Origin: Metapseudomonas sp043392685
GTDB lineage: Bacteria; Pseudomonadota; Gammaproteobacteria; Pseudomonadales; Pseudomonadaceae
Strand: one strand, 5' to 3'
Length of the DNA stretch: 64,000 nucleotides
Assembly: GCA_043392685.1 (NCBI GenBank)
Contig: JBHZGM010000025.1
Shown here: in pieces, positions 1 to 8,561 of the stretch
How the letters are laid out: each line of letters opens with the position of its first letter
Numbering within the stretch: position 1 is the first letter of the stretch
Position numbers and translations under genes: made by a program
Notes under the pieces: model-generated
The model's input: only the letters and a program-made list of their open reading frames with translations
Told to the model about the DNA's origin: nothing
The model's database searches: none

Positions 1-117
1 GTCCTGGAGGGGGTGAACAACCGCATCAAGGTGATCAAACGCATGGCCTATGGCTTTCGGGACTCGGCCTACTTTTTCCTGAAAATCAAGGCCGCCTTCC
101 CCGGGAAAGCGCGATGA
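1..117 (+). mobile_element. C-terminal end of an ISL3-family transposase (cut by window start)
   Basis: An open frame enters from before the window and stops at 115-117, giving 38 residues. They include NNRIKVIKRMAYGFRD followed by a YFFLKI segment, which is the conserved C-terminus of ISL3-family DDE transposases as I know them. The rest of the gene lies outside the window, so whether it is intact cannot be judged. No ISL3-type terminal inverted repeat was recognised just downstream, although a large hairpin lies at about 122-178. The family call rests on the short tail only. Confidence 0.7.
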
Positions 118-121
118 ACCT

Positions 122-178
122 TAAAAACGGCCTCAGAATGCTCATTTACAACTCGTAAACTCCGCTTCTTCGGCCGTT
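122..178. repeat. Nested inverted repeat after the transposase
   Basis: An outer stem pairs AAAAACGGCC at the left with GGCCGTTTTT at the right. Inside it a second dyad pairs TTTAC with GTAAA around AACTC. The right arm ends in a T-run, so it could terminate transcription leaving the transposase, or it could belong to the element's end. The gap from 118 to 496 otherwise holds only the promoter-like region described separately; no gene is seen in it. Confidence 0.5.
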
Positions 179-311
179 TTTGCCTTGTCTCGGCTGCCTC
201 GCCTACGTTCTTCAACAACCTGTTAGGTTGCTATCGATGGCGCAGCCTAGCACGACTGCTGAAACATGCGGTTGCATTTGCTGGGCAAGCTGTTCGGTCA
301 CCGAGTTTCTT

Positions 312-327
312 GTCAGATTTTTCTGAC
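312..327. promoter_or_regulatory. Candidate operator dyad upstream of the molybdoenzyme operon
   Basis: GTCAGATTTTTCTGAC is a perfect 6-bp dyad with a 4-bp spacer. The half-site recurs as GTCAGA at 348-353 and TCTGAC at 373-378, overlapping the -35 and flanking the -10 of the promoter proposed at 346-373. Repeated half-sites around promoter elements suggest a dedicated regulator; which one cannot be told from the window. Confidence 0.4.
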
Positions 328-345
328 TCGTAAGACAATTTTTCT

Positions 346-373
346 TTGTCAGAGGCAGGCTTTTCGTTAATAT
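346..373 (+). promoter_or_regulatory. Candidate sigma-70 promoter for the molybdoenzyme operon
   Basis: TTGTCA (346-351) is separated by 16 bp from TAATAT (368-373), a fair match to the sigma-70 consensus about 125 bp before the first start codon of the operon. Assignment is by inspection only. Confidence 0.45.
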
Positions 374-496
374 CTGACCTCCGAGTCAGGTAATTCCCGC
401 CGACTATTCTTTCTGCGGTCCTTCCCCAAAAAGGACCGACAACCGTTTATTGCACAAAAATTGGGTCCGGCTTCGGCCGGCCCAGGAGAAACGGGC

Positions 497-3325
497 ATGT
501 CCACTCCTGAACTATCCCGCCGCGCCTTCCTGCAAGGCAGCGTTGTCGCCGGCATCGGCATCACCCTCGCGCCGCTCGGCAGCAAGGCCTTCGCCGCGCT
601 GTTCGAAGAACAGGTCACCCGTGGCCCCGAGTCCTGGCACACCGCTGGTGGCCAGGCCCGTGGGCGGATCGATGGGGTCAGCAAGGTCTGTGGCGGCAAG
701 GTGTTCGCCCGCGACATCCGCGCCAGGGACATGCCCGGCTGGCCGCAGCGGCAGGGCCATGCACTGCTGATCAAGGCCACCCGCGCCGACCACCTGTACC
801 AGGGCCTCGACCTGTCGATGCTGGGGGATGAGCTCAAGCCCGACCGCGTGGTGACCGCCGCGGACCTGGCGCGGGATGGCATCGCCTTCCCCGAAGGCCA
901 CAGTCCGGACCCCTTCCTGCCGGAAGGCCAGGTGCCCATGTTCATCGGCCACCCGGTGGCGCTGCTGATCTGGAAGGACTTCGACCGCTATCGCCGCGCC
1001 AGGAACATCCTCAAGTTCAACGAGAAGGTGGTGCGCTACGGTGCCCAGGCCCCGCTGTTCCAGCGCGACCCCTACGGCAGCTTCCGCTTCGTCCGCGTGG
1101 GCGGCGCCACGCCGTTCGAGCCGGACACCTTCTCCAGCCTCAAGGACAGCATGCTGTTCCCGCTGATCCGCGAGCGCAAACCCACCTGGGGGGCTGGCAA
1201 CCCGATGGGCGACCTGACCGCCCAGGGCATCTACCACGCCGAGCAGATGCAGTCGAAGCTGGCCAATCCGCCGGAAGGCTGGCTGATCTTCGACGAGCGC
1301 TTCAAGACCCAATCCATCGAGCCGGCCGCCCTGGAAGCGGACAACGGCAACGGCTGGTACGACGCGGCCACCGGCACCCTGCATTTTGTCGTGGCCACCC
1401 AGTGCCCCTTCGAAGTGGCTGAGCAGACCGCGCACATGCTGGCGCCGTCGCGCTTCAAGGTCACCAGGCTGAACATGCACCCCGGCTACACCGTGGGGTA
1501 CGGCTCCAAGGACAACAACATCTTCGTCTTCTACGCCGCCCTGGCCGCCATGTACGGCGACGGCGTGCCGGTGCGCCTGGCCAATGACCGCTACGAGCAG
1601 TTCCAGAGCGGCATCAAGCGTCACGCCTTCGACATGCACTACCAGCTGGCGGTGAAGAAGGACGACCTGTCGTTCCAGATCTTCCGTGCCCACATGGACG
1701 TCGACGGCGGCGGCCGCATCAACTACAGCCCCTCGGTAGCCGCCGTGGGGGCTACCGCCGCGCAGTCCATCTACTACCTGCCGCAGAGCGACCTGGCCGC
1801 GACCGCCTACCACTCCCGTGGCGTCGAGGCCGGCTCCATGCGCGGTTACGGCACCCTGCAGACCATGGCCGCCACCGAGATGATGGTGGACGAGGTGGCC
1901 CAGCGCCTGGGCGTCGACCCCATCGAGCTGCGCAAGAAGAACGTCTTCAAGTCCGGCATGAAGAACACCCAGGGCGCCATTCCCGCCGGAGCCTTGCGTC
2001 TGGAGGAGATCCTCGACAAGGCCGCGCAGCACGAGATCTGGAAGAACCGCGAGGCACGCAAGCGCGAGGAAGAGGCGAAGGACCCGGACAACTACTACGG
2101 CGTGGGCTTCGCCATCTGCCAGAAGGACTTCGGCACCGGCTCCGAAGCGCCGATGGCGAGCCTCGAGTTCACTGCCGATGGCCGCGTGATGCTGCGCCAG
2201 ATCGCCATCGACATGGGCACTGGCATGGCCACTTCCCAGGCCCTGCTGGTGGCCGACTACCTGGGCCGCCCGGCCCACGAGATCCGCACCGGCGTTACCG
2301 AATGGGCCGAACTGGCCCTGACCACCAGTGGCAACCCCTATCTGATCAGCCAGGCCGAGCAGGACGCCGCGCTGCAGAACCCGCGTTGGGTCGGCAAGCT
2401 GGCATCGCCGTCCTCGGCGACCAACTCGGCCTACTACTCCGGCCACGGCACCCGCGAGGCGGCGCGCATCCTCTTCAACCACGGCCTGTGGCCGGCGGCG
2501 CTGGCCATCTGGGGGCGCGGCGAGTTCGGCGGTCTGGCCAACCCTTACGTGGTGCGCCGCGAAGACGCCCACTGGGTGGAAGGCAAGCTCACCGCCAACG
2601 GTCTGCCGCCGATTCCCTTCGAGCTGCTGGCGCACAAGGCCCATGAACTGGGCCTGGTCACCGGCGCCAGCGTCCACGGGTTCAACCGCTGGGCCTGGGC
2701 CGAGGGCGAGTTCGAAATCGACGGCAAGCGCGACACCTTCCCGCTGGACGCTATCGCCGTGAAGTACGGCGACGGCGCGCCCCCGGAGAAGAAGGCGAAG
2801 ATGACCAGCCACGGCTTCCACCTGCTGGACCGCACTGCCATCAGCTACCCGCCGACCCAGCTGAACAACGCCATGGTCACCTACTACAGCCCGGTCGCCA
2901 CCCTGGTCGAGGTGAAGGTGAACAAGGGCAGCGGCGAGGCGCGGGTGATCAACCATCACTCCTGGCTGGAGTGCGGCCGCGTCATCGTCCCGGAACTCGT
3001 GCGCGGCCAGCTCGAAGGCGGCATCGCCATGGGCATCGGCCACGCGCTGCTGGAAGAAATGCCGCTGTACGAGGGCGGTCCCGGCGAAGGCACCTGGAAC
3101 TTCAACCGCTACCAGTTGCCCCGCGCCAAGGATTGCGCGGTGTGGAGCCAGAGCGCCGAAATCCTTCCGCCGCTGTCGCCCAGCGACCCGGCCAAGGGCA
3201 TTGCCGAAGTGGTGATGATCCCCGTGGTTGGCGCCATCGTGAACGCCGTGGCCCATGCCACCGGCAAGCGCCTGCGCGACCTTCCCCTGACCCCGGCCCG
3301 CATCAAGGAGGCCCTCCATGGCTAA
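497..3325 (+). CDS. Xanthine dehydrogenase-family molybdopterin-binding subunit, Tat-exported
   Basis: This is the large, molybdenum-cofactor subunit of a xanthine oxidase-family hydroxylase, of the type annotated as isoquinoline 1-oxidoreductase beta subunit or periplasmic aldehyde dehydrogenase. I chose the ATG at 497, 942 residues, because CAGGAG lies 8 bp upstream and the protein then opens with a twin-arginine signal (SRRAFLQ, residues 7-13) and a hydrophobic stretch, implying export to the periplasm. The family's active-site glutamate is visible near the C-terminus in KGIAEVVMIP (about residue 904). The stop overlaps the next gene by 8 bp, and a 2Fe-2S subunit and a cytochrome c follow, so electrons would pass Mo to Fe-S to heme. 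At 942 residues it is longer than typical IorB proteins. The substrate (aldehyde, N-heterocycle or other) cannot be deduced. Confidence 0.85.
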   Translation: MSTPELSRRAFLQGSVVAGIGITLAPLGSKAFAALFEEQVTRGPESWHTAGGQARGRIDGVSKVCGGKVFARDIRARDMPGWPQRQGHALLIKATRADHLYQGLDLSMLGDELKPDRVVTAADLARDGIAFPEGHSPDPFLPEGQVPMFIGHPVALLIWKDFDRYRRARNILKFNEKVVRYGAQAPLFQRDPYGSFRFVRVGGATPFEPDTFSSLKDSMLFPLIRERKPTWGAGNPMGDLTAQGIYHAEQMQSKLANPPEGWLIFDERFKTQSIEPAALEADNGNGWYDAATGTLHFVVATQCPFEVAEQTAHMLAPSRFKVTRLNMHPGYTVGYGSKDNNIFVFYAALAAMYGDGVPVRLANDRYEQFQSGIKRHAFDMHYQLAVKKDDLSFQIFRAHMDVDGGGRINYSPSVAAVGATAAQSIYYLPQSDLAATAYHSRGVEAGSMRGYGTLQTMAATEMMVDEVAQRLGVDPIELRKKNVFKSGMKNTQGAIPAGALRLEEILDKAAQHEIWKNREARKREEEAKDPDNYYGVGFAICQKDFGTGSEAPMASLEFTADGRVMLRQIAIDMGTGMATSQALLVADYLGRPAHEIRTGVTEWAELALTTSGNPYLISQAEQDAALQNPRWVGKLASPSSATNSAYYSGHGTREAARILFNHGLWPAALAIWGRGEFGGLANPYVVRREDAHWVEGKLTANGLPPIPFELLAHKAHELGLVTGASVHGFNRWAWAEGEFEIDGKRDTFPLDAIAVKYGDGAPPEKKAKMTSHGFHLLDRTAISYPPTQLNNAMVTYYSPVATLVEVKVNKGSGEARVINHHSWLECGRVIVPELVRGQLEGGIAMGIGHALLEEMPLYEGGPGEGTWNFNRYQLPRAKDCAVWSQSAEILPPLSPSDPAKGIAEVVMIPVVGAIVNAVAHATGKRLRDLPLTPARIKEALHG

Positions 3326-3857
3326 GCGCGCCCTCAGCATGACCATCAACGGCCAGGCCGTCGGTCCCTTCACCGTGGACGACGACCTGATGATGATCGA
3401 GTTCCTCCACGAATACCTGAACCTCACCGGCTCGCGCTTCGGCTGCGGCCAGGGCGTCTGCCATGCCTGCGTGGCGATCCTCGACAAGCCCGACGGCACC
3501 AGTGAGGAAATCCGCACCTGCATCACCGGCGCGCACTTCTTCGACGGCAAGAAGGTGCGCACCGTCGAAGGCCACGCCAGGCGCGATGACAAGGGCGAAG
3601 TGACCGGGCTGAACCCGATCCAGCAGAAGTTCATCGACCAGTTCGCCTTCCAGTGCAGCTACTGCACCCCCGGCTACGTCAACGCCGCCACCGTGCTGGT
3701 GGAAAAGCTCCAGCGCCAGCCGGTCAGGCGCAGCGAACTGGAAGGGGAGATCGAGCGCGCGCTGGGCAACCACATCTGCCGCTGTACCGGCTATGTCCGC
3801 TACTACAACGCCGCGCGCGAAGTGGTGGAAGACCTCGGCCTGGTCAGGGAGGGTTGA
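3318..3857 (+). CDS. (2Fe-2S)-binding subunit of the molybdenum hydroxylase
   Basis: This small electron-transfer subunit of 179 residues partners the Mo subunit upstream. The N-terminal plant-ferredoxin-type cluster ligands are C43, C48, C51 and C68 (spacing C-x4-C-x2-C-x16-C). The C-terminal helical domain carries the second cluster motif, CSYC with HICRC near residue 155, as in the small subunits of aldehyde oxidoreductases and IorA/NicA. There is no signal peptide, which fits co-export with the Tat-bearing large subunit. The start overlaps the previous stop by 8 bp (ATGGCTAA), implying translational coupling, and the cytochrome gene begins 2 bp after the stop. Confidence 0.9.
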   Translation: MAKRALSMTINGQAVGPFTVDDDLMMIEFLHEYLNLTGSRFGCGQGVCHACVAILDKPDGTSEEIRTCITGAHFFDGKKVRTVEGHARRDDKGEVTGLNPIQQKFIDQFAFQCSYCTPGYVNAATVLVEKLQRQPVRRSELEGEIERALGNHICRCTGYVRYYNAAREVVEDLGLVREG

Positions 3858-3859
3858 GG

Positions 3860-5080
3860 ATGCGCGCGCTTATCCTCGCGGCCCTGCTGCTGCCCCTGGC
3901 CGCCCAGGCCGCTGAACAACCGGCGGACAAGGCGCTGATCGAGCGCGGCAAGTACCTGGCCCGCGCCGCCGACTGCGTGGCCTGCCACAGCGTCGAAGGC
4001 GGCGCCGAGTACGCCGGTGGCCTGCCGCTGGTATCGCCGTTCGGCACCATCTACGGCACCAACATCACCCCGGACAAGGAGCACGGCATCGGCGACTACA
4101 GCGCCGACGACTTCTTCAAGGCGGTGACCCAGGGCGAGCGTAAGGACGGCAGCAAGCTGTACCCGGCCATGCCCTACACCTCTTACCACCTGCTCAAGCG
4201 CGAAGACTCCGACGCCATCTACGCCTATCTGATGAGCCTGGAGCCCATCGCCAAGCCGAGCCCGAAGACCGAGCTGGCCTTCCCCTTCAACGTGCGTTTC
4301 GGCATGACCTTCTGGAACATGCTGTACAAGAACCGCGTGCAGCTCGAACCGGCCGACGGCAAGGGCGAGGAATGGCAGCGTGGCCAGTATCTGGTGGAAG
4401 TGCTCGGCCACTGCGGCGAGTGCCACACCCCGCGCAACGCCGTTGGCGCCCTGCAGCAGGACCGGCGCATGAGTGGCGGAGTGATCCTCGGCTACGAGGC
4501 TCCCAGCCTGCTGGCCCGGGACCTGGCCGAGCGTGGCTGGACCACCGACGACCTGACCACCTTCCTCAAGCACGGCATCAGCGACCAGGGCTCGGTGTTC
4601 AACGAGATGTACCCGGTGCTGCACCACAGCACCCAGTACCTGCCCCGGGATGACCATCGCGCGATGGCCACCTACCTGTTGGGCGAGCAGCCGCCTGCAC
4701 CGCGCAAGATCGTCGCCGTTGCCGAGGCCCGGCTGGGCGAAAGCGCCGCCCGTGGCCTCCAGCAGTACCTCAACGTCTGCGCCGGCTGCCACGGCGCGGA
4801 AGGCGAGGGCGTGCCCCACGTGGCGGTCGCCATGAACGGCAACACGACCCTGCGCCTGGCCGATCCCCGCAACCTGCTGCGGGTGATCGACGACGGTATC
4901 CGCGCACAGCAGTTCACCGGCTTCGAGCGGATGCAGCCAATGCCCGGCTTCAGGGATAAACTCGACGACGGCCAGCTGCGCGACCTGCTCAACTACCTGC
5001 GTCAGACCTGGGGTGGTCTCGATAACGAGGTGGACCCCGAGCGGGTGGCGCAATTGCGTGGCCAAGCCCCGTCCCACTGA
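3860..5080 (+). CDS. Tri-heme c-type cytochrome, electron acceptor of the molybdenum hydroxylase
   Basis: A 406-residue exported cytochrome c. The ATG at 3860 follows the previous stop by 2 bp, and the protein begins with a cleavable signal (MRALILAALLLPLAAQA). Three CxxCH heme sites are visible: CVACH (C39), CGECH (C185) and CAGCH (C307). This matches the three-heme subunit of alcohol and aldehyde dehydrogenase complexes, often annotated AdhB-like. In this operon it would take electrons from the 2Fe-2S subunit in the periplasm and hand them to the respiratory chain. No membrane anchor is evident apart from the signal. Confidence 0.88.
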   Translation: MRALILAALLLPLAAQAAEQPADKALIERGKYLARAADCVACHSVEGGAEYAGGLPLVSPFGTIYGTNITPDKEHGIGDYSADDFFKAVTQGERKDGSKLYPAMPYTSYHLLKREDSDAIYAYLMSLEPIAKPSPKTELAFPFNVRFGMTFWNMLYKNRVQLEPADGKGEEWQRGQYLVEVLGHCGECHTPRNAVGALQQDRRMSGGVILGYEAPSLLARDLAERGWTTDDLTTFLKHGISDQGSVFNEMYPVLHHSTQYLPRDDHRAMATYLLGEQPPAPRKIVAVAEARLGESAARGLQQYLNVCAGCHGAEGEGVPHVAVAMNGNTTLRLADPRNLLRVIDDGIRAQQFTGFERMQPMPGFRDKLDDGQLRDLLNYLRQTWGGLDNEVDPERVAQLRGQAPSH

Positions 5081-5095
5081 TAACGGTATCCCGCG

Positions 5096-6067
5096 ATGCA
5101 ACACCTCGACCTGCTGGTGGTGCGCAAGGCCCTGGAATGGTCCGCTGCCGGCCAGCGCGTGTGGCTCTGCACCGTCCTGGCCACTTACGGCTCGGCGCCC
5201 CGCGCGCCGGGCTCGCTGCTGGCGGCCACCGCCGACGGGCACTGGATCGGCTCGCTGTCCGGTGGCTGCGTGGAGGATGACTTCCTTGAACGCCTGGTTG
5301 CCGGTGCCTTCCCCGAGCCGGTGCAGCTGGTGCGCTATGGCGATGGCAGCGACAGCCATTCGTCGATCCGCCTGCCCTGCGGCGGCATCCTCGACGTGCT
5401 GGTGGAAAACCTGCCCGCCGATTGCGAGGTGCAGGCCCACTTGCGCGAGCTGGAAAGCGCCCTGGCGGGCCAGCGCCGGCTGATCCGCGAGGTGTCCGTG
5501 CCCGACGGCGCCCGGCGCCTGCTGCCCGACCGCGATCACGGTCCGCGGGTGGAGCGCGAGGACCGGCTGCTGCGCCTGCGCGTCGGTGCCGCCCAGCGCC
5601 TGCTGCTGGCGGGGTATTCCACGGTCGCCCAGGTGTGCGCCGAGTTCGGCCAGAGCCTGGGCTTTGAAGTGGTGCTTTGCGATCCGCGTGACGAAGCCCT
5701 GCAGGGCGTCGAGCTGCCGGGGGTAGAAATCCGCCGCGAACTGCCCTCGGAGTTCATCCGCCAGGGCGGTTGCCATGCTGATACCGCAGTGGTCGCCCTG
5801 ACCCACGATCCGAAGATCGACGACCTGGCGATGATCGAAGCTGTGCGCACCGACGCCTTCTACATCGGCGTGATGGGCTCCATGGCCACCAGCGCCAAGC
5901 GCATGGAGCGCCTGCGCCGGGTGGGCGGCCTAGACGAGGCGGAGATCGCCCGCATCATCGCCCCCATCGGCCTCAACCTGGGCAGCAAGACCCCATCGGA
6001 AATCGCCCTGGCGGTGATGGCGGATATCCTGCGGGTGCGCAATGGCATTGCGCGGGAAAGGGTCTGA
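5096..6067 (+). CDS. XdhC/CoxI-family molybdoenzyme maturation factor
   Basis: A 323-residue protein of the XdhC/CoxI family, which binds molybdenum cofactor and helps sulfurate and insert it into xanthine dehydrogenase-type enzymes. The N-terminal XdhC domain shows the signature LSGGCVEDDFLE near residue 53. The C-terminal Rossmann-like domain includes RLLLAGYSTVAQV and YIGVMGSMAT. It lies 15 bp after the cytochrome gene on the same strand, consistent with a dedicated maturation factor. It probably acts in the cytoplasm before Tat export of the mature Mo subunit. Confidence 0.88.
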   Translation: MQHLDLLVVRKALEWSAAGQRVWLCTVLATYGSAPRAPGSLLAATADGHWIGSLSGGCVEDDFLERLVAGAFPEPVQLVRYGDGSDSHSSIRLPCGGILDVLVENLPADCEVQAHLRELESALAGQRRLIREVSVPDGARRLLPDRDHGPRVEREDRLLRLRVGAAQRLLLAGYSTVAQVCAEFGQSLGFEVVLCDPRDEALQGVELPGVEIRRELPSEFIRQGGCHADTAVVALTHDPKIDDLAMIEAVRTDAFYIGVMGSMATSAKRMERLRRVGGLDEAEIARIIAPIGLNLGSKTPSEIALAVMADILRVRNGIARERV

Positions 6068-6084
6068 CGCCGGGCTGCTTTCCT

Positions 6085-6180
6085 TGTGGGGGCGAATTCA
6101 TTCGCTATGCAGACCGCCGGTCTGCCCTGCAACTTTGTGGGGCAGCTGCGCTGCCCTTAGCGAATGAATGCGCCCCCACA
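6085..6180. repeat. REP-like inverted repeat, GTGGGGGCGAAT family (copy 1)
   Basis: About 96 bp whose ends are inverted copies of TGTGGGGGCGAATTCATTCGC and whose centre holds further short dyads (GCAGACCGCCGGTCTGC; GGCAGCTGCGCTGCC). Related copies lie at 11857-11953 and 17901-17998. It separates the XdhC gene from the nucleotidyltransferase gene and may act as an mRNA-stabilising or terminating hairpin within the operon. Confidence 0.8.
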
Positions 6181-6215
6181 GTGATTGTGCCGCCCCAGCA
6201 GAACGGAGCTGATCT

Positions 6216-6785
6216 ATGCCCCAAGTCCCCGCCCTGATCCTCGCCGCCGGCTTCGGCAACCGCTTCGGCAGCGACAAGCGCCGCGCCACGCTGGCCGATG
6301 GCCGCACCCTGCTGGCGGCCAGCCTTGTGCGGGCGCAGGCGGTGTTCGACGAGGTGCACCTGGTGCTGCGCCCGGACGACGACCCGGCGACCCTCGGCCT
6401 TCCGCCGGACTGCAACATCATCCTTTGCGAAGACGCCAGTCAGGGCATGGGCCACAGCCTGGCGGCCGGGGCGCGGGCGCTGGCGGCGGGGGAGGGGGAA
6501 GCTATCGCCGTGCTGCTGGGCGATATGCCCTGGATCGCCGAGTCCAGCCTGCGCGCCCTGATCGCCAGGGCGGCGCCGCGCCGCATCGTCTTCCCGGTCC
6601 ACCACGATGAGCGCGGTCATCCGGTGCTGTTCGGGCGGGACTTCTGGCCTGAATTGCAGAGGCTTACCGGCGATGAAGGCGCGCGCCGCGTCCTGCGTGC
6701 TCACGCCTCCGCCTGGGTGGCGGTGGGGGTGGACGATCCGGGTGTGCTGCGCGACGTGGACAATCCCGAGGCGCTCGAACCGTAG
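6216..6785 (+). CDS. MobA/MocA-like molybdenum cofactor nucleotidyltransferase
   Basis: A 189-residue nucleotidyltransferase of the MobA family. The signature loop LAAGFGNRFGSDKR lies at residues 8-21, and LGDMPW, carrying the metal-binding aspartate, lies at about residue 105. The family attaches GMP (MobA) or CMP (MocA) to molybdopterin. Because the neighbouring enzyme is of the xanthine oxidase class, which in many bacteria uses the CMP form, a MocA-like role is likely. That is inference; the sequence does not settle the nucleotide. A REP-like element separates it from the XdhC gene, but the orientation and subject matter suggest one transcriptional unit. Confidence 0.8.
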   Translation: MPQVPALILAAGFGNRFGSDKRRATLADGRTLLAASLVRAQAVFDEVHLVLRPDDDPATLGLPPDCNIILCEDASQGMGHSLAAGARALAAGEGEAIAVLLGDMPWIAESSLRALIARAAPRRIVFPVHHDERGHPVLFGRDFWPELQRLTGDEGARRVLRAHASAWVAVGVDDPGVLRDVDNPEALEP

Positions 6786-6865
6786 GTTGCTGCAGAGCGC
6801 AGCGAAACCCGACAGCTCGGCCGCAAGTTCGCGTCGTTGGGCTTCGCTGCGCTCAGACCAACCTA
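6783..6865. repeat. Imperfect inverted repeat, TAGGTTG family
   Basis: The segment starts with TAGGTTG and ends with CAACCTA; inside, GAGCGCAGCGAAACCC pairs imperfectly with GGGCTTCGCTGCGCTC. It resembles another class of short intergenic palindromes seen in pseudomonads. The left arm begins inside the stop codon of the nucleotidyltransferase gene. With the ANR-type box further right, it accounts for most of the 334-bp gap from 6786 to 7119, where no gene is seen. Confidence 0.65.
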
Positions 6866-6962
6866 CACCACTCCATGCGGCGCGCAGCCGCGCGGCAACC
6901 TGTCGCGCGGCAACGAGACACAGTTTCCAGAATGCCTTGGCCGGCTAATCTCAATGCATTGC

Positions 6963-6976
6963 TTGATCTGCGTCAA
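6963..6976. promoter_or_regulatory. ANR/FNR-type binding site upstream of cioA
   Basis: TTGATCTGCGTCAA matches the TTGAT-N4-[AG]TCAA box used by ANR and DNR in Pseudomonas. It lies about 143 bp before the cioA start. In P. aeruginosa, ANR is known to repress cioAB when oxygen is low, so the same control is likely here. Confidence 0.65.
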
Positions 6977-7119
6977 AACCCCTGGCGCGGGATCGTGAAG
7001 GGCCGTGGCCCGCATCCAGTCGCAGCAGCCTGACAAGAACAATCCGGCCCGGCCTGGCTCCGCTACCAAGGGAGTCGCGCGGGGCCCTTGCCCGTATCAA
7101 CCTGATTAGAGGATTCGCC

Positions 7120-8559
7120 ATGTTCGGATTGGAGGCTCTCGATCTCGCCCGAATGCAGTTCGCCTTCACCGTGTCCTTCCACATCATCTTCCCGGCCATC
7201 ACCATCGGCCTGGCGAGCTACCTCGCCGTACTGGAAGGGCTGTGGCTGAAGACGGGGCAGGAGGTCTACCGCGACCTCTACCACTTCTGGTCGAAGATCT
7301 TCGCCGTCAACTTCGGCATGGGCGTGGTATCCGGCCTGGTCATGGCCTACCAGTTCGGCACCAACTGGAGCGCCTTCTCCGACTTCGCAGGTGCAGTCAC
7401 AGGACCCTTGCTGACCTACGAGGTGCTCACCGCCTTCTTCCTCGAAGCCGGCTTCCTCGGCGTGATGCTGTTCGGCTGGAACCGCGTCGGTCCGGGCCTG
7501 CACTTCTTCGCCACGGTGATGGTGGCCATCGGCACCATCATTTCCACCTTCTGGATCCTCGCCTCCAACAGCTGGATGCAGACCCCGCAGGGCTTCGAGA
7601 TCATCGACGGCCGCGTGGTGCCGGTGGACTGGCTGGCGGTGGTCTTCAATCCGTCCTTCCCCTACCGCCTGCTGCACATGGCCACCGCCGCCTTCCTCGC
7701 CACGGCCTTCTTCGTCGGCGCCTCGGCGGCCTGGCACCTGTTGCGCGGCCGCGACAACCCGGCGATCCGCAAGATGCTCTCCATGGCCATGTGGATGGCG
7801 CTGCTGGTGGCGCCGGTACAGGCCTTCATCGGCGACCTGCACGGCCTGAACACCCTCAAGCACCAGCCGGTGAAGATCGCCGCGATGGAAGGCCACTGGG
7901 ACAACAGCAGCGGCGAGGCGACCCCGCTGATCCTCTTCGGCTGGCCGGACATGGAGCGTGAGGAAACCCGCTTCAAGGTGGAGATTCCCTACCTCGGCAG
8001 CATCATCCTGACCCACAGCCTGGACCAGCAGGTGCCGGCGCTGAAGGAGTTCCCCAGGGAAGACCGCCCCAACTCCACCGTGGTGTTCTGGTCCTTCCGC
8101 ATCATGGTGGCCCTGGGAATGCTGATGATTCTGGTGGGCCTCTGGAGCCTGTGGCTGCGCTGGCGCGGCGGGCTGTTCCGCTCGCGGCCGTTCCTCTACC
8201 TGTGCCTGTGGATGGGGCCGTCGGGGCTGATCGCCATCCTCGCCGGCTGGTTCACCACCGAAGTGGGCCGCCAGCCCTGGGTGGTCTATGGCCTGATGCG
8301 CACCGCCGATGCGGTGTCCAACCAGAGCGTGGCGCAGATGAGCCTGACCCTGGTGAGCTTCGTGGTGGTGTATTTCGTGCTCTTCGGCACCGGTATCGGC
8401 TACATGATGCGCCTGGTGCGCAAGGGCCCGGTCATCCATGAAGGCAAGGAACTGGGCATTGGCGGCCCCGGCCAGCACCGCACCCCTGCACGCCCGCTCT
8501 CGGCGACCGAAGAGGGCATGGACGATGACGACAACGCTGCAACCCTGCCGAGGACCTGA
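7120..8559 (+). CDS. cioA: Cyanide-insensitive bd-type quinol oxidase subunit I
   Basis: A 479-residue membrane subunit of a cytochrome bd-type terminal oxidase that oxidises ubiquinol and reduces oxygen to water. Key residues line up with E. coli CydA: H21 and H186 as heme ligands, a methionine in WSFRIMVALG (M329) as the second b558 ligand, and K252 and E257 at the start of the quinol loop. The quinol loop is short, the CIO/CydA-short type, consistent with the cyanide-insensitive oxidase of Pseudomonas. RBS AGAGG precedes the ATG. The cioB start follows 2 bp after the stop, and an ANR-type box lies upstream. Confidence 0.93.
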   Translation: MFGLEALDLARMQFAFTVSFHIIFPAITIGLASYLAVLEGLWLKTGQEVYRDLYHFWSKIFAVNFGMGVVSGLVMAYQFGTNWSAFSDFAGAVTGPLLTYEVLTAFFLEAGFLGVMLFGWNRVGPGLHFFATVMVAIGTIISTFWILASNSWMQTPQGFEIIDGRVVPVDWLAVVFNPSFPYRLLHMATAAFLATAFFVGASAAWHLLRGRDNPAIRKMLSMAMWMALLVAPVQAFIGDLHGLNTLKHQPVKIAAMEGHWDNSSGEATPLILFGWPDMEREETRFKVEIPYLGSIILTHSLDQQVPALKEFPREDRPNSTVVFWSFRIMVALGMLMILVGLWSLWLRWRGGLFRSRPFLYLCLWMGPSGLIAILAGWFTTEVGRQPWVVYGLMRTADAVSNQSVAQMSLTLVSFVVVYFVLFGTGIGYMMRLVRKGPVIHEGKELGIGGPGQHRTPARPLSATEEGMDDDDNAATLPRT

Positions 8560-8561
8560 AC

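Noticed and set aside
512..3634. Long open frame on the - strand (over 1000 codons) opposite the Mo-subunit gene
   Set aside because: High GC with G/C third positions leaves the antisense frame open. Its translation has no recognisable domain, while the + strand gives clear motifs.
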